Shown in pieces: positions 25,142 through 34,212 of a DNA stretch of 64,000 nucleotides. Each line of letters opens with the position of its first letter. Within the stretch, counting starts at the first letter, position 1. The notes under the pieces are model-generated. The model saw nothing but the letters and a program-made list of their open reading frames with translations. It did no database searches and was not told where the DNA came from. Source of the DNA: Rhodovarius crocodyli (GTDB lineage: Bacteria; Pseudomonadota; Alphaproteobacteria; Acetobacterales; Acetobacteraceae); assembly GCF_004005855.1 (NCBI RefSeq), contig NZ_SACL01000001.1, forward strand, positions 992,001-1,056,000. Reading direction: 5' to 3'. The translations under genes were made by a program, and so were the position numbers.

Positions 25142-27436
25142 ATGGACGACACCCGCAACAACCCCGTGCCTGATACCCGCACCGCGCGCGTGACCGCCGA
25201 GGAAGCGCTCGCCATGCATGCAGAAGGCCGGCCGGGCAAGCTCGAGATCCGCCTGACCAAGCCGCTGATCACGGCGCGCGACCTGTCGCTGGCCTATTCC
25301 CCCGGCGTGGCGGAGCCCTGCCTGCGCATCGCGGAAAACCCGGCGCTCGCCTACGACTACACGTCCAAGGGGAATTTCGTCGCCGTCATCTCCAACGGCA
25401 CGGCCGTGCTGGGGCTGGGCAATCTGGGCGCGCTGGCGTCGAAGCCCGTGATGGAAGGCAAGGTCGCGCTGTTCAAGCGCTTCGCTGATGTGGACGGCAT
25501 CGACCTGTGCGTGTCCACCGAGGACGCGGACGAGTTCATCAACGCGGTGAAGTACCTGGGCCCCACCTTCGGCGGCATCAACCTGGAGGACATCAAGGCC
25601 CCCGAGTGCTTCGTGATCGAGCAGCGCCTGCGGGAGATCATGGACATCCCGGTGTTCCATGACGACCAGCACGGCACCGCCATCGTCGCCGCCGCCGGCC
25701 TGATCAACGCCTGCCACCTGACAGGGCGCAAGCTGTCCGAAACGCGCCTGGTCATCAACGGCGCGGGTGCCGCCGCCATCGCCTGCGCGGAACTCGTGAA
25801 GGCCATGGGCATGAAGCCCGAGCACGTGACCCTGTGCGACACCAAGGGCGTCGTCTATCGCGGCCGGACGGAGGGCATGAACCAGTGGAAGTCGGGCCAT
25901 GCCGTCTCCACCGCCGCGCGCACGCTGAGCGACGCGCTGGAGGGGGCCGATGTGTTCTTCGGCCTGTCGGTGAAGGGCGCGCTGACACCGGCCATGATGC
26001 AGCGCATGGCGCCGAACCCGATCATCTTCGCGATGGCCAACCCGGACCCGGAGATCACCCCGGAGGAAGCCCGCGCCATCCGCCCGGATGCGATCGTGGC
26101 CACCGGCCGCAGCGACTATCCGAACCAGGTGAACAACGTCCTGGGCTTTCCGTTCATCTTCCGCGGCGCGCTGGATGTGCGCGCGCGCACCATCAACGAT
26201 GCGATGAAGGTGGCCGCCGCTGAATCGCTCGCGCAGTTGGCGCGCGAGGAAGTGCCCGAGGAAGTGGCGCGTTCCGGCACCGGGCGGCGCCTGGCCTTCG
26301 GCCCGGAATACATCATCCCCAACGCCTTCGACCCGCGCCTGATTTCCCGCGTGCCCGTTGCTGTCGCGAAGGCCGCGATGGAAAGCGGCGTGGCGCAGAA
26401 GCCCATCGCGGACCTCGCGCGCTATTCCCGCGAGCTGACGCTGCGCCTGGATGCGGCCGCCAATGCGCTGGAGACCATCCATGAGGCCGTGCGCGCCAAC
26501 CCGCGCCGCGTGGTCTTCGCCGAGGGCGAGGAGGAGCGGATCATCCGCGCCGCCATCGCCTATGCCAATGCGGGCCTGGGCACCGCCGTGCTGGTGGGGC
26601 GCGAGGACCGGATCGCGGCGGTGGTCTCCGCACTCGGCATCGGCCTGCCGCCGGGGGTGGAGATCATCAACGCCCGGCTTTCCGGCAACACCACGCGCTA
26701 TGCCGAATGGCTGTATGCCAAGCGCCAGCGCGAGGGCTTCCTGTTCCGCGACATCCAGCGCCTGGTGAACCAGGACCGCAACGTGTTCGCCGCCTGCATG
26801 GTCGGCACCGGCGATGTGGACGCGCTGGTGACGGGTGAGACGCGCAGCTTCTCGGTCGCGCTGGAAGGCGTGCGCATGGCCATCGAGCCCGCGCCGGGCA
26901 AGGTGCTGTTCGGGCTGACCATGATGGTGGCGCGGCGTTCCGGCACGGTGCTGGTGGCCGACACCGCCATTCACGAGCGCCCGGATGCCGCGACCCTGGC
27001 GCAGATCGCGCGCGATGCCGCCAGCGCCGCGCGCCGCATGGGGCTGACGCCGCGCGTGGCCTTCCTGTCCTTCTCCACCTTCGGTGACCCGAAGGGCAGC
27101 ATTCCCGGCAGCGTGCGCGATGCCGTGAAGCTGCTGGACCAGGAGCAGCCGGACTTCGAGTATGACGGCGAGATGGCGGCCGACGTGGCGCTGAACCCCG
27201 CGCTGCGCGGGGCGCTGTACCCGTTCTGCCGCCTGACGGGCCCCGCCAATGTGCTGGTGATGCCGGGCCTGCACGCCGCCCATATCCTGACCAAGGCGGT
27301 GCCGCACCTGACCAGCGCCACCACCATCGGGCCCATCCTGATGGGGCTGGAGAAGCCGGCGCAGATCGTGCCCATGCAGCTGGGTGTCAGCCAGCTGCTG
27401 GATATGGCGAGCCTGGCGGCCTACCAGTCGCTGTAA
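25142..27436 (+). CDS. maeB: NADP-dependent malic enzyme with phosphotransacetylase-like domain
   Basis: 764 residues, the usual length for MaeB. Residues 1-420 are the malic enzyme: SLAYSPGVAEPCLRI, VFHDDQHGTAIV, NAD(P)-binding INGAGAAAIACAELV and the FAMANPDPEI segment. Residues about 430-764 resemble phosphate acetyltransferase (VFAEGEEERIIRAA) and serve a regulatory role by binding acetyl-CoA in the family. It decarboxylates malate to pyruvate with NADPH production. I start at 25142 (MDDTRNN); the frame upstream runs towards repeat DNA. Confidence 0.96.
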   Translation: MDDTRNNPVPDTRTARVTAEEALAMHAEGRPGKLEIRLTKPLITARDLSLAYSPGVAEPCLRIAENPALAYDYTSKGNFVAVISNGTAVLGLGNLGALASKPVMEGKVALFKRFADVDGIDLCVSTEDADEFINAVKYLGPTFGGINLEDIKAPECFVIEQRLREIMDIPVFHDDQHGTAIVAAAGLINACHLTGRKLSETRLVINGAGAAAIACAELVKAMGMKPEHVTLCDTKGVVYRGRTEGMNQWKSGHAVSTAARTLSDALEGADVFFGLSVKGALTPAMMQRMAPNPIIFAMANPDPEITPEEARAIRPDAIVATGRSDYPNQVNNVLGFPFIFRGALDVRARTINDAMKVAAAESLAQLAREEVPEEVARSGTGRRLAFGPEYIIPNAFDPRLISRVPVAVAKAAMESGVAQKPIADLARYSRELTLRLDAAANALETIHEAVRANPRRVVFAEGEEERIIRAAIAYANAGLGTAVLVGREDRIAAVVSALGIGLPPGVEIINARLSGNTTRYAEWLYAKRQREGFLFRDIQRLVNQDRNVFAACMVGTGDVDALVTGETRSFSVALEGVRMAIEPAPGKVLFGLTMMVARRSGTVLVADTAIHERPDAATLAQIARDAASAARRMGLTPRVAFLSFSTFGDPKGSIPGSVRDAVKLLDQEQPDFEYDGEMAADVALNPALRGALYPFCRLTGPANVLVMPGLHAAHILTKAVPHLTSATTIGPILMGLEKPAQIVPMQLGVSQLLDMASLAAYQSL

Positions 27437-27440
27437 GGCA

Positions 27441-29054
27441 TCAGGGGGCCACGCCCCCTGCCCGCAGCCGGTTCAACAGGGCGGCGCTGACCACGCGGTT
27501 CCGCCCGCCCTGCTTGGCCGCGTACAGCGCCTCATCCGCGTCGCGGATGGTCTGTTCCAGGCCGTGCGATCCGCGCGGCAGCTCCGCCACGCCGAAGCTG
27601 GCGGTGATGACGGGCAGCCCCTCGTGCTGGACGGACAGGCGGCGGCGCAGCTCGTCCAGGCGCTCATACGCGCCGCCGATGTCGCAGTCGGGCAGCAGCA
27701 GCAGGAACTCCTCGCCGCCATGGCGGCAGCAGATGTCCCCCCGGCGCAGCCCCGCCGTCAGCACGCCCGCCGCGCGGCGCAGCACGGCATCGCCCACGGC
27801 ATGGCCCAGCCGGTCGTTCACCTGCTTGAAGTGGTCGATGTCCAGCAGCGCCACGCACAGATCCGCGCCGCGCCGTTCCAGCTGCCGCAGCAGGGTGGGC
27901 GTCACCTCCTGCAGGAAGCGGCGGTTGTAGAGGCCTGTCAGGCTGTCGCGCAGGGCCTCGGCGTGCAGTTTCTCGCGCAGGGTGATGTTGGCCAGCGCCA
28001 GGGCCGCGCCGTCGGCCAGGGCCTCCGCGGTGCGGCGTTGCAGCTGGGTGGCGGGGCCCGGCGGCTGGGCGGCGGGCAGGGCGAAGCGCAGCATGCCGAA
28101 CAGCTCTCCGCCGGCGGCCACCGGCACGCACAGCGTGTCGCCATGGCAGCCCACACCCTCGCAGCCGATGCCGGAGCCGTTGGCCGCCCCCCAGCAATGC
28201 AGCGCATCCAGCAGCACGGGCCCTTCGGGCGAGCCTTCCCAGGAGACGGCGCGCTCCAGCCAGTCGGGCGTCTCACCGGGCTTGAGGTACAGGCTGCCGG
28301 GCACGCCGGCCATCAGCTGGGCGGCGGTGTCGGCCACCACCCGCTGGACGTCGGCGCGGGTCTGCGCGGCCTGCAGCGCCTGGTTCATCCGCAGCAGGGC
28401 CGAGAGTTCCTCGGACCGCGCGGCCAGCGCGTCCTCCTGCCGGCGGGCGCGGGCCACGGCGCGCAGCACCAGCACCCAGGCGATGGCGATGCCGAGCCCG
28501 GCCAGCACCGAGGAGCCGAGCACCAGCGCCAGCACCCCATCCTGCAGGGGGCGCAGCCGGGCCATCTCGGCCTGCTGGCGGTGGCGCCGGTCCTCCACAT
28601 AGTCCTCGATGGCGTGCTGGGCGCGGGCGGGGACGGTCGCCGCCTCGTCACGCAGGGGCCAGGCCGGGGCGCCGCCGGGCCGGCGCAGCGCCTCTGCCGC
28701 ATCGCGCAGGGTGGCGACGAGCAGATCGGGCGCCCCGGGGCCCGCGAAGGCGCGCAGGCGCTCCAGGCTGGCCTGGCCCGGGGGTGATTCGATTTCGGCG
28801 AAGGCGAGCTGGAAGTGGCGCAGCCCGTCCGTCTGGCCCAGCAGCACATAGGCGTTGAGGCCGTTTTCCGCCTGCAGCAGATGGCGGCGCAGGTTGCTGG
28901 CCTGGGCGCGTTCCTTGTCCAGCGCCTGGGCCTCGGCCTCCAGCTGGGTCATGCGCAGATGGCCCAGGACGGCGCCGGCGGAGCCCAGCGTGCCGAGCCC
29001 CATGATGGCCGCCATCAGCAGGGGCGGCAGTCGGGATTGGCCGAGGCGCTTCAC
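27441..29054 (-). CDS. Membrane diguanylate cyclase with CHASE3-like and GAF domains
   Basis: 537 residues from a GTG. Two membrane helices (about residues 11-33 and 175-200) flank a periplasmic, helical CHASE3-like sensor. A GAF-like domain spans about 225-360 with several Cys (LDALHCWGAANGSGIGCEGVGCHGD). The GGDEF domain follows with an intact active site, GGEEF, and an inhibitory-site RxxD (RRGD) five residues before it, so active, product-inhibited c-di-GMP synthesis is expected. The stop-proximal hairpin CAGGGGGC/GCCCCCTG (27442-27460) separates it from convergent maeB. Its start overlaps the lysozyme-like gene stop. Confidence 0.9.
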   Translation of the reverse strand: MKRLGQSRLPPLLMAAIMGLGTLGSAGAVLGHLRMTQLEAEAQALDKERAQASNLRRHLLQAENGLNAYVLLGQTDGLRHFQLAFAEIESPPGQASLERLRAFAGPGAPDLLVATLRDAAEALRRPGGAPAWPLRDEAATVPARAQHAIEDYVEDRRHRQQAEMARLRPLQDGVLALVLGSSVLAGLGIAIAWVLVLRAVARARRQEDALAARSEELSALLRMNQALQAAQTRADVQRVVADTAAQLMAGVPGSLYLKPGETPDWLERAVSWEGSPEGPVLLDALHCWGAANGSGIGCEGVGCHGDTLCVPVAAGGELFGMLRFALPAAQPPGPATQLQRRTAEALADGAALALANITLREKLHAEALRDSLTGLYNRRFLQEVTPTLLRQLERRGADLCVALLDIDHFKQVNDRLGHAVGDAVLRRAAGVLTAGLRRGDICCRHGGEEFLLLLPDCDIGGAYERLDELRRRLSVQHEGLPVITASFGVAELPRGSHGLEQTIRDADEALYAAKQGGRNRVVSAALLNRLRAGGVAP

Positions 29055-29782
29055 GAGGCCGGGCTGGGCAGGGCCGCCACCGCGCGGGGCGTGGGGCGCC
29101 GGTCGCTGGCATAGGCGGTGGCGGCGAAATCGCGGATGCGGCGTTCGACCTGGGCGAAGGCCAGGCGTTCGCGCGCCGTCAGCGTGGCGTCGGGCGTTTC
29201 GGTGCGGTTGCGCAGCCAGCGCGCGACCATGCCCGCGCCCCGGCGATGGGCGGCGGCCATCAGCCCGGCCTCGGTCAGCGGGACGGCCTCGCCATCCGTG
29301 CCGGTCACGCTGGTGCCGGCGCGGGCCAGGCTGCCGTTGCGGTCCAGCGCATTGTCCACCCGGCGCAGATAGGCGCCCATGGCGGCCTCCTGCGCGGCGG
29401 GGTTGGCCAGGAAGTCATCCTCGGACCGCACGCCCTGGGCCTCGGCCAGTGAGGTCCAGCCGCCGGCGCTGTTGCGCCAGCCGATGTCCTGCAGGCTGCT
29501 GGGCAGGAACTGATAGCGGCCGAGGGCGCCCGAGGTGGCGTTGCGCAGGCCATAGCCGCCATTCGCGGCGCGGGTGCTGCCTTCGGCCTGGGCGATCAGC
29601 GCGCGGAAGCCGGCATTGCTGGTGCCGCGCCAGGGCTGGGCGGCATCGGTGCGCGCGGCTTGGGCGGCCGCGGCGCGCTGGCCGACCAGCGCCGCGAATT
29701 GCTGCCCCTGCGCGGCGGCCCGGCGGGCGGGCTGCGGGGCGGGGCTGGCGGAAGATCCGCCGATGGACAGGGGGCTGCTCAC
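29051..29782 (-). CDS. Lysozyme-like peptidoglycan hydrolase domain protein
   Basis: About 243 residues from a GTG at 29782. No signal peptide is evident. The middle (about residues 60-180) has FRALIAQAEGSTRAANGGYG and ALGRYQFLPSSLQDIGW, a pattern of lysozyme-superfamily muramidases with Glu as likely catalytic acid. The N-terminal 50 residues are Ala/Gln-rich. The stop overlaps the start of the GGDEF gene, so the two are probably co-translated. Function inferred: wall remodelling, perhaps for an envelope machine. Confidence 0.65.
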   Translation of the reverse strand: MSSPLSIGGSSASPAPQPARRAAAQGQQFAALVGQRAAAAQAARTDAAQPWRGTSNAGFRALIAQAEGSTRAANGGYGLRNATSGALGRYQFLPSSLQDIGWRNSAGGWTSLAEAQGVRSEDDFLANPAAQEAAMGAYLRRVDNALDRNGSLARAGTSVTGTDGEAVPLTEAGLMAAAHRRGAGMVARWLRNRTETPDATLTARERLAFAQVERRIRDFAATAYASDRRPTPRAVAALPSPAS

Positions 29783-29825
29783 GCCATCCCTGTCGCATCG
29801 GTGGGTTAGCGGCGGCTTAACGCCG

Positions 29826-30656
29826 TTACTGCGCGGCCTCGGCCACCTTCTTCTGGGCGCCGTAGATTTCCGGCATCGTCTTGATGTCGTGCAGGCGCAG
29901 GCCCTCGATCGCGCGCAGGCGGGCGTCATGCGTGCCGTCGGCGTGGAAGGCGTGCTCGACCCAGCCGACCAGCTTGTTGCCCATCGTCTCCTGGAAGCCG
30001 TCGCCCACCACGAAGCCGGTGGAGGGGCCCCAGACCTGGCGGATGCCGTCCACCTGGCGGTCGCGCCACTGGTGGATGTGGCCGCTGATGACCAGCGCGG
30101 GCAGCGCGCCGCGGAACAGGCCCAGCAGATGCGCGCGCAGTTCCGGCAGCACCGGCCAGTAGTTGATGGCCGTGTCGTCCAGCCGCTGCTCGGCCATCGG
30201 CTTGTGCTGGATCATGGCGATGCGCCGCGCGCCGGCATCGCGGATGCCGCGCTCGATCGTCTCCCACTGGGTACCGAGCGACAGGCTCTGCGTGTCCAGG
30301 CCGATCAGGCGCCAGCCGGGGATGTCATGCACCCAGGCGGAGGGGCCGGCGAGGCGGTTCCAGCGCGCGATGCGCTCCGCATTCACGGGCTGCTTGCCGC
30401 CGAGGACCGCCTCGTCACCCACATCATGGTTGCCGGGGATGCTGAGCCACTCCACGCCGATCTCGGCATGGGCGGCGACACCGTGGGCCAGGTCCTCATC
30501 GCTGTCGGCACCGTCCAGCGACAGGTCGCCGGTGGCCAGCAGCAGGTCGGGCTTCATGTCGCGCACCGACTGCTGGGCCAGGGCGAAATTCTCGTTGAAA
30601 TAGGGCCGGGTGGGGGAGAGGTGGGCGTCGCTGATCTGGGCGATGCGGACGGTCAT
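29826..30656 (-). CDS. Metallophosphoesterase (calcineurin-like, cyclic-nucleotide phosphodiesterase type)
   Basis: 276 residues. The dimetal motifs occur in order: QISDAHL (residue 6), LATGDLSLDG, IPGNHDV and SGHIHQW. This is the class III phosphodiesterase/CpdA-like arrangement. The ATG at 30656 has AAGGAG 8 nt upstream. The upstream in-frame extension would only translate the repeat element. Substrate unknown. Confidence 0.9.
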   Translation of the reverse strand: MTVRIAQISDAHLSPTRPYFNENFALAQQSVRDMKPDLLLATGDLSLDGADSDEDLAHGVAAHAEIGVEWLSIPGNHDVGDEAVLGGKQPVNAERIARWNRLAGPSAWVHDIPGWRLIGLDTQSLSLGTQWETIERGIRDAGARRIAMIQHKPMAEQRLDDTAINYWPVLPELRAHLLGLFRGALPALVISGHIHQWRDRQVDGIRQVWGPSTGFVVGDGFQETMGNKLVGWVEHAFHADGTHDARLRAIEGLRLHDIKTMPEIYGAQKKVAEAAQ

Positions 30657-30671
30657 GGGTGGCTCCTTTGC

Positions 30672-30793
30672 CTTCTTTTTCTGAAGAAAAAGAAGCAAAA
30701 AGACTTTTCGAACTGGGCGGTCGCCGGAGGTGAAGGTTACCCCTTCACCCCCAGCTGACAAAAATTTTTTGGTTCTTTTTTATAAAAAAGAAC
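30672..30793. repeat. AT-rich double-hairpin element, copy 3
   Basis: Unit A (30672-30695, loop TGAA), CAAAAAGACTTTT, a core with its own hairpin (GGTGAAGG at 30729-30736 with CCTTCACC at 30742-30749), AATTTTTTGG, and unit B (30772-30793). It occupies the entire gap between the binding-protein stop and the phosphoesterase ribosome-binding site. Confidence 0.85.
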
Positions 30794-30798
30794 AATGA

Positions 30799-32067
30799 CT
30801 AACCCCGCGCCCGAGGCAGCAACCTGCGCACTTCCCTGGCCATCTCCGCCAGCACCACATCCGGCGCCGCGGTCTGTTCCACGATGCGCGCCTGCTGGTC
30901 CACCAGCACCTGGGTGATGCGCGCCGTGTTGCTGCCCGGGAAGGCATACCAGGGCGCCATGATGTTGGCCTGGCTGGTCGCCGCCTGGAACAGCGGGTTG
31001 GCGCGGTAGAAGTCGGCCAGGTAGCGCGGGTCGTCCACCGCCAGCTGGTTGACCGGCACATAGCCGCTGCTGCGCGCCATGATGGCGGTGCTCTCGGCGG
31101 AGGAGGAGAAGCGCAGGAACTTCCACGCCGCCTCGCGCTTCGCCGCGTCCTTCGCGATCAGCATGCCGGCGGCGCCGCCGGTGGGCAGGCGGCCCTTGGC
31201 GGCGTCGATCACGGGCATGGGGGCGGTGCGCAGTTCGAAGTTGCGGCCGACCTGCTGCTGGGTGCCGCGGATGGCGGCCGTGGTCCAGAAGAACATGCCC
31301 AGGCGCCCGGCGGCCAGCGCCTGCTGGGCGGCGTCACGCGTCAGGTTGGGCATGCCGCCCACCTTCACCATGTCACCCAGCAGCGTGAGGGAAGCGAGGC
31401 CCTCGGGGCCGTTGAAGGCGACGTCGCGCTCGTCCTCGGTCAGGTACTGCCCGCCATGGCCGAGCAGCAGGGAGGAGAACATCCACTCATCCTGCGTCCA
31501 GGCGTACCACATGCCCTCGATGCCGTTGCCCAGCGCCTTGATGCGGGCCGAGAGCGCGAGCACGCCGGGCCAGTCGGTCGGCATGGCATCGGGGTTGCCG
31601 CCGGCGCGGCGCACCAGGTCGGCGTTGTAGAACATCACGGGGGTGGAGGCCGCATAGGCCAGCCCCGCCTGGATACCGCCGAAATGCGCCAAGTTCAGCA
31701 TGCGCTGGGAATAGCCCTGGGCGGCGTAGTCGCCCTCGGCGCGCAGCAGGGGCAGCACGTCCTGGGCGATGCCGCGCTCCGCGAACAGGCGCAGGCGGTT
31801 GAAGCCCTGGTAGGAGAGGTCGATGGTCTGGTTCGTCGCCTGCTGGCGCAGCACCAGCTGCATGCCCTCCACGTAGTTGGGCGTGGTGATCCAGTTGATG
31901 CGGATGTTGGGCTCGCGCTTCGCGAATTCGGCGGCGATCGCGTCGTAGCTTTCCTTGTAGATCACCGGCTGGGCGTAATGGACGGTGATCTCGGTCACGC
32001 CTTGGGCGCGGACCACGGCAGGCGCGGCGAGCGCCGCGCCGGAGGCGAGAAGGGTGCGGCGCTGCAT
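30799..32067 (-). CDS. ABC transporter extracellular solute-binding protein, paralogue 1
   Basis: 422 residues of the SBP_bac_1 type (sugars, polyols, glycerol phosphates). The signal peptide MQRRTLLASGAALAAPAVVRAQ has a twin-arginine start. The mature part begins VTEITVHYAQPVIYKESYDAI. It is very similar to the next gene over its whole length, with the clearest differences in the region around the ligand cleft (for example WYAWTQDEW against WYSWPGDDW). Last gene of a five-gene minus-strand operon. Confidence 0.92.
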   Translation of the reverse strand: MQRRTLLASGAALAAPAVVRAQGVTEITVHYAQPVIYKESYDAIAAEFAKREPNIRINWITTPNYVEGMQLVLRQQATNQTIDLSYQGFNRLRLFAERGIAQDVLPLLRAEGDYAAQGYSQRMLNLAHFGGIQAGLAYAASTPVMFYNADLVRRAGGNPDAMPTDWPGVLALSARIKALGNGIEGMWYAWTQDEWMFSSLLLGHGGQYLTEDERDVAFNGPEGLASLTLLGDMVKVGGMPNLTRDAAQQALAAGRLGMFFWTTAAIRGTQQQVGRNFELRTAPMPVIDAAKGRLPTGGAAGMLIAKDAAKREAAWKFLRFSSSAESTAIMARSSGYVPVNQLAVDDPRYLADFYRANPLFQAATSQANIMAPWYAFPGSNTARITQVLVDQQARIVEQTAAPDVVLAEMAREVRRLLPRARG

Positions 32068-32071
32068 CGGC

Positions 32072-33343
32072 TCAGCCCCGCGGGCGCGGCAGCAGGCGGC
32101 GCACTTCGCGGCCCATGTCGGCCAGCACCTGCTCCGGCGTCGCGGACTGCTCCACGATGCGGGCCTGCTGGTCCACCATGGTCTGCGTCACGCGCACGGA
32201 ATTGGCACCCGGGAAGGCGTACCAGGGGATCATCAGCGAGGCCTGGCGGGTGGCGGCCTGGAACAGCGGGTTGGCGCGGTAGAACTCGCCCAGGTAGCGG
32301 TCCTGGTCGATGGCCAGCTGGTTGGTGGGCACATAGCCGGTGTTGCGGGCCATCAGCGCGGTGCCCTCGGCGCTGGTGGAGAAGCGGAGGAACTTCCAGG
32401 CGGCCTCGCGCTTGGCGGCGTCCTTCGTGATCAGCATGCCGGCGGCGCCGCCGGTGGGCAGGCGGCCGCGCTCGGCGTCGATGATGGGCATCGGGCCCGT
32501 GCGCAGCTCGAAGTTGCGGCCGACCTGCTGGATGGTGCCGCGCACGGCGGCGGTGGTCCAGAAGGTCATGCCCATGCGGCCGGCGGCGAAGGCCTGCTGG
32601 GCGGCGTCGCGCGTCAGGTTCGGCATGCCGCCTTCCTTGACCATGCGGTCCAGCAGCTTCAGCGCGTTCAGCCCCTCGGGACCGGTGAAGGCGACATCGC
32701 GCTCATCCTCGGTCAGCATGCGGCCGCCATAGCCGAACAGCAGGGCGGAAAACATCCAGTCGTCGCCGGGCCAGGAATACCACATGCCCTCGATGCCGTT
32801 GCCCAGCGCCTCGATCTTCTTCGCCAGCTCGATGATGCCGTCCCAGCTGGTGGGCATGGCATCGGGGTTGCCACCGGCGCGGCGCACCAGGTCCGCGTTG
32901 TAGTACATGATGGGGTTGGAGGCGGCGTAGGCTAGGCCCGCCTGCATGCCGCCGAAATGCGCCAGCGCCAGCATGTTGGGTGAATAGCCCTCGGCGGCAT
33001 AATCGCCGCTTGCGCGCAGCATCGGCAGCAGGTCCTGCGCGATGCCGCGTTCCGCGAACAGGCGCAGGCGGTTGAACGCCTGGTAGGACAGGTCGATGGT
33101 CTGGTTCGTCGCCTGCTGGCGCAGCACCAGCTGCATGCCTTCCTCGTAGTTCGGCGTCGTCACCCAGTTGATGCGGATGTTGGGCTCACGCTTCGCGAAT
33201 TCGGCGGCGATCGCGTCGTAGCTTTCCTTGTAGATCACCGGCTGGGCGTAATGGACGGTGATCTCGGTCACGCCTTGGGCGCGCAGCACGCGCGGGGCGA
33301 ACAGGGCGGCCGTGGAGGCGGCCAGGGTGCGGCGGTCGATCAT
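32072..33343 (-). CDS. ABC transporter extracellular solute-binding protein, paralogue 2
   Basis: 423 residues, SBP_bac_1 type, with the signal peptide MIDRRTLAASTAALFAPRVLRAQ. Only 4 nt separate it from paralogue 1. The two share long identical blocks (VTEITVHYAQPVIYKESYDA, PTGGAAGMLI, KREAAWKFLRFS). This looks like a recent tandem duplication that lets one membrane complex accept two ligands. It lies 2 nt downstream of the permease gene. Confidence 0.92.
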   Translation of the reverse strand: MIDRRTLAASTAALFAPRVLRAQGVTEITVHYAQPVIYKESYDAIAAEFAKREPNIRINWVTTPNYEEGMQLVLRQQATNQTIDLSYQAFNRLRLFAERGIAQDLLPMLRASGDYAAEGYSPNMLALAHFGGMQAGLAYAASNPIMYYNADLVRRAGGNPDAMPTSWDGIIELAKKIEALGNGIEGMWYSWPGDDWMFSALLFGYGGRMLTEDERDVAFTGPEGLNALKLLDRMVKEGGMPNLTRDAAQQAFAAGRMGMTFWTTAAVRGTIQQVGRNFELRTGPMPIIDAERGRLPTGGAAGMLITKDAAKREAAWKFLRFSTSAEGTALMARNTGYVPTNQLAIDQDRYLGEFYRANPLFQAATRQASLMIPWYAFPGANSVRVTQTMVDQQARIVEQSATPEQVLADMGREVRRLLPRPRG

Positions 33344-33345
33344 GA

Positions 33346-34212
33346 TCAGCCTTTGAGTCCGGTGGTTGCGATGCCCTCGACGAAGCGTTTCTGGGCAAAC
33401 AGGAAGGCGAGAAGCAGGGGCGCCGTCATGAGGACGGAGGCGGCCATGAGGGCGCCGAAATCGTCGCCCGCTTCCTCGGTGCGGAAGTGCAGCACGCCGA
33501 GCGCAGGCGTCGCGTGCTCATGGCCCGTGACGACGATCAGCGGCCAGAACAGGTCGTTCCAATGGGCCACCACGGAGAAGATCGCGAAGGCGGTGGCGGC
33601 CGGCCAGGCATTGGGCAGGATGATGCGCCAGACGATGGTGCCCTCTCGCATGCCGTCCAGGCGGGCGGCGTGGATGATCTCGTCGGGCAGCTGCTTGAAG
33701 AACTGGCGGAACAGGAAGATCGCGAAGACCGAGATGGTGGAAGGCACGATCAGCGCGGCGAAGGTGTCCAGCCAGCCGATGGAGGCAAGCCCGATATAGA
33801 GCGGCAGGGCGGGCACATGCGCGGGCACCAGCAGGCCGAGCATGACGAAGCCGAACACGAACTCACGCCCCGGAAAGCGCAGCTTGGCCAGCGCATAGCC
33901 CGCCGGGATGGCGAACAGCAGCTGGAAGAACAGGATCCCGCCGCACATGATCAGCCCGTTCAGCAGGTAGCGGGCGATATCGACCTCTCGCAGCACGCGG
34001 CCGTAGTTCTGGATGATGGCCCAGCTTTCCGGCAGCAGCGTCATGGAGGCGCGGAAGATCTCGTCCGTCTGCTTCACGGAGGCGGAGAGCATCCAGATGT
34101 AGGGGGCGAGGAACACCAGCCCCAGCACGGAGAGGATGAGAAGGCGCGGGACCTCGCGCCAGAAGGCACTCGCCTCGCGCGGGGCTGGGGTGCTGATGGC
34201 CGCGTCAGACAT
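33346..34212 (-). CDS. Carbohydrate-type ABC transporter permease (UgpE/MalG family)
   Basis: 288 residues with six hydrophobic segments, starting with VPRLLILSVLGLVFLAPYIWML. The EAA loop near residue 190 reads IHAARLDGMREGTIVWRIILP, which docks on the ATPase. It overlaps the partner permease by 8 nt. Confidence 0.93.
   Translation of the reverse strand: MSDAAISTPAPREASAFWREVPRLLILSVLGLVFLAPYIWMLSASVKQTDEIFRASMTLLPESWAIIQNYGRVLREVDIARYLLNGLIMCGGILFFQLLFAIPAGYALAKLRFPGREFVFGFVMLGLLVPAHVPALPLYIGLASIGWLDTFAALIVPSTISVFAIFLFRQFFKQLPDEIIHAARLDGMREGTIVWRIILPNAWPAATAFAIFSVVAHWNDLFWPLIVVTGHEHATPALGVLHFRTEEAGDDFGALMAASVLMTAPLLLAFLFAQKRFVEGIATTGLKG

Noticed and set aside
24962-27307. A 781-codon open frame on the minus strand
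   Set aside because: It lies antisense to the complete malic enzyme gene; its translation is His/Gly/Arg-rich without any family motif, as expected from GC-rich shadow frames.
29051-29782. Prophage endolysin
   Set aside because: The lysozyme-like protein has no holin, tail, capsid or integrase genes nearby and is coupled to a GGDEF gene, so it is treated as a chromosomal gene.
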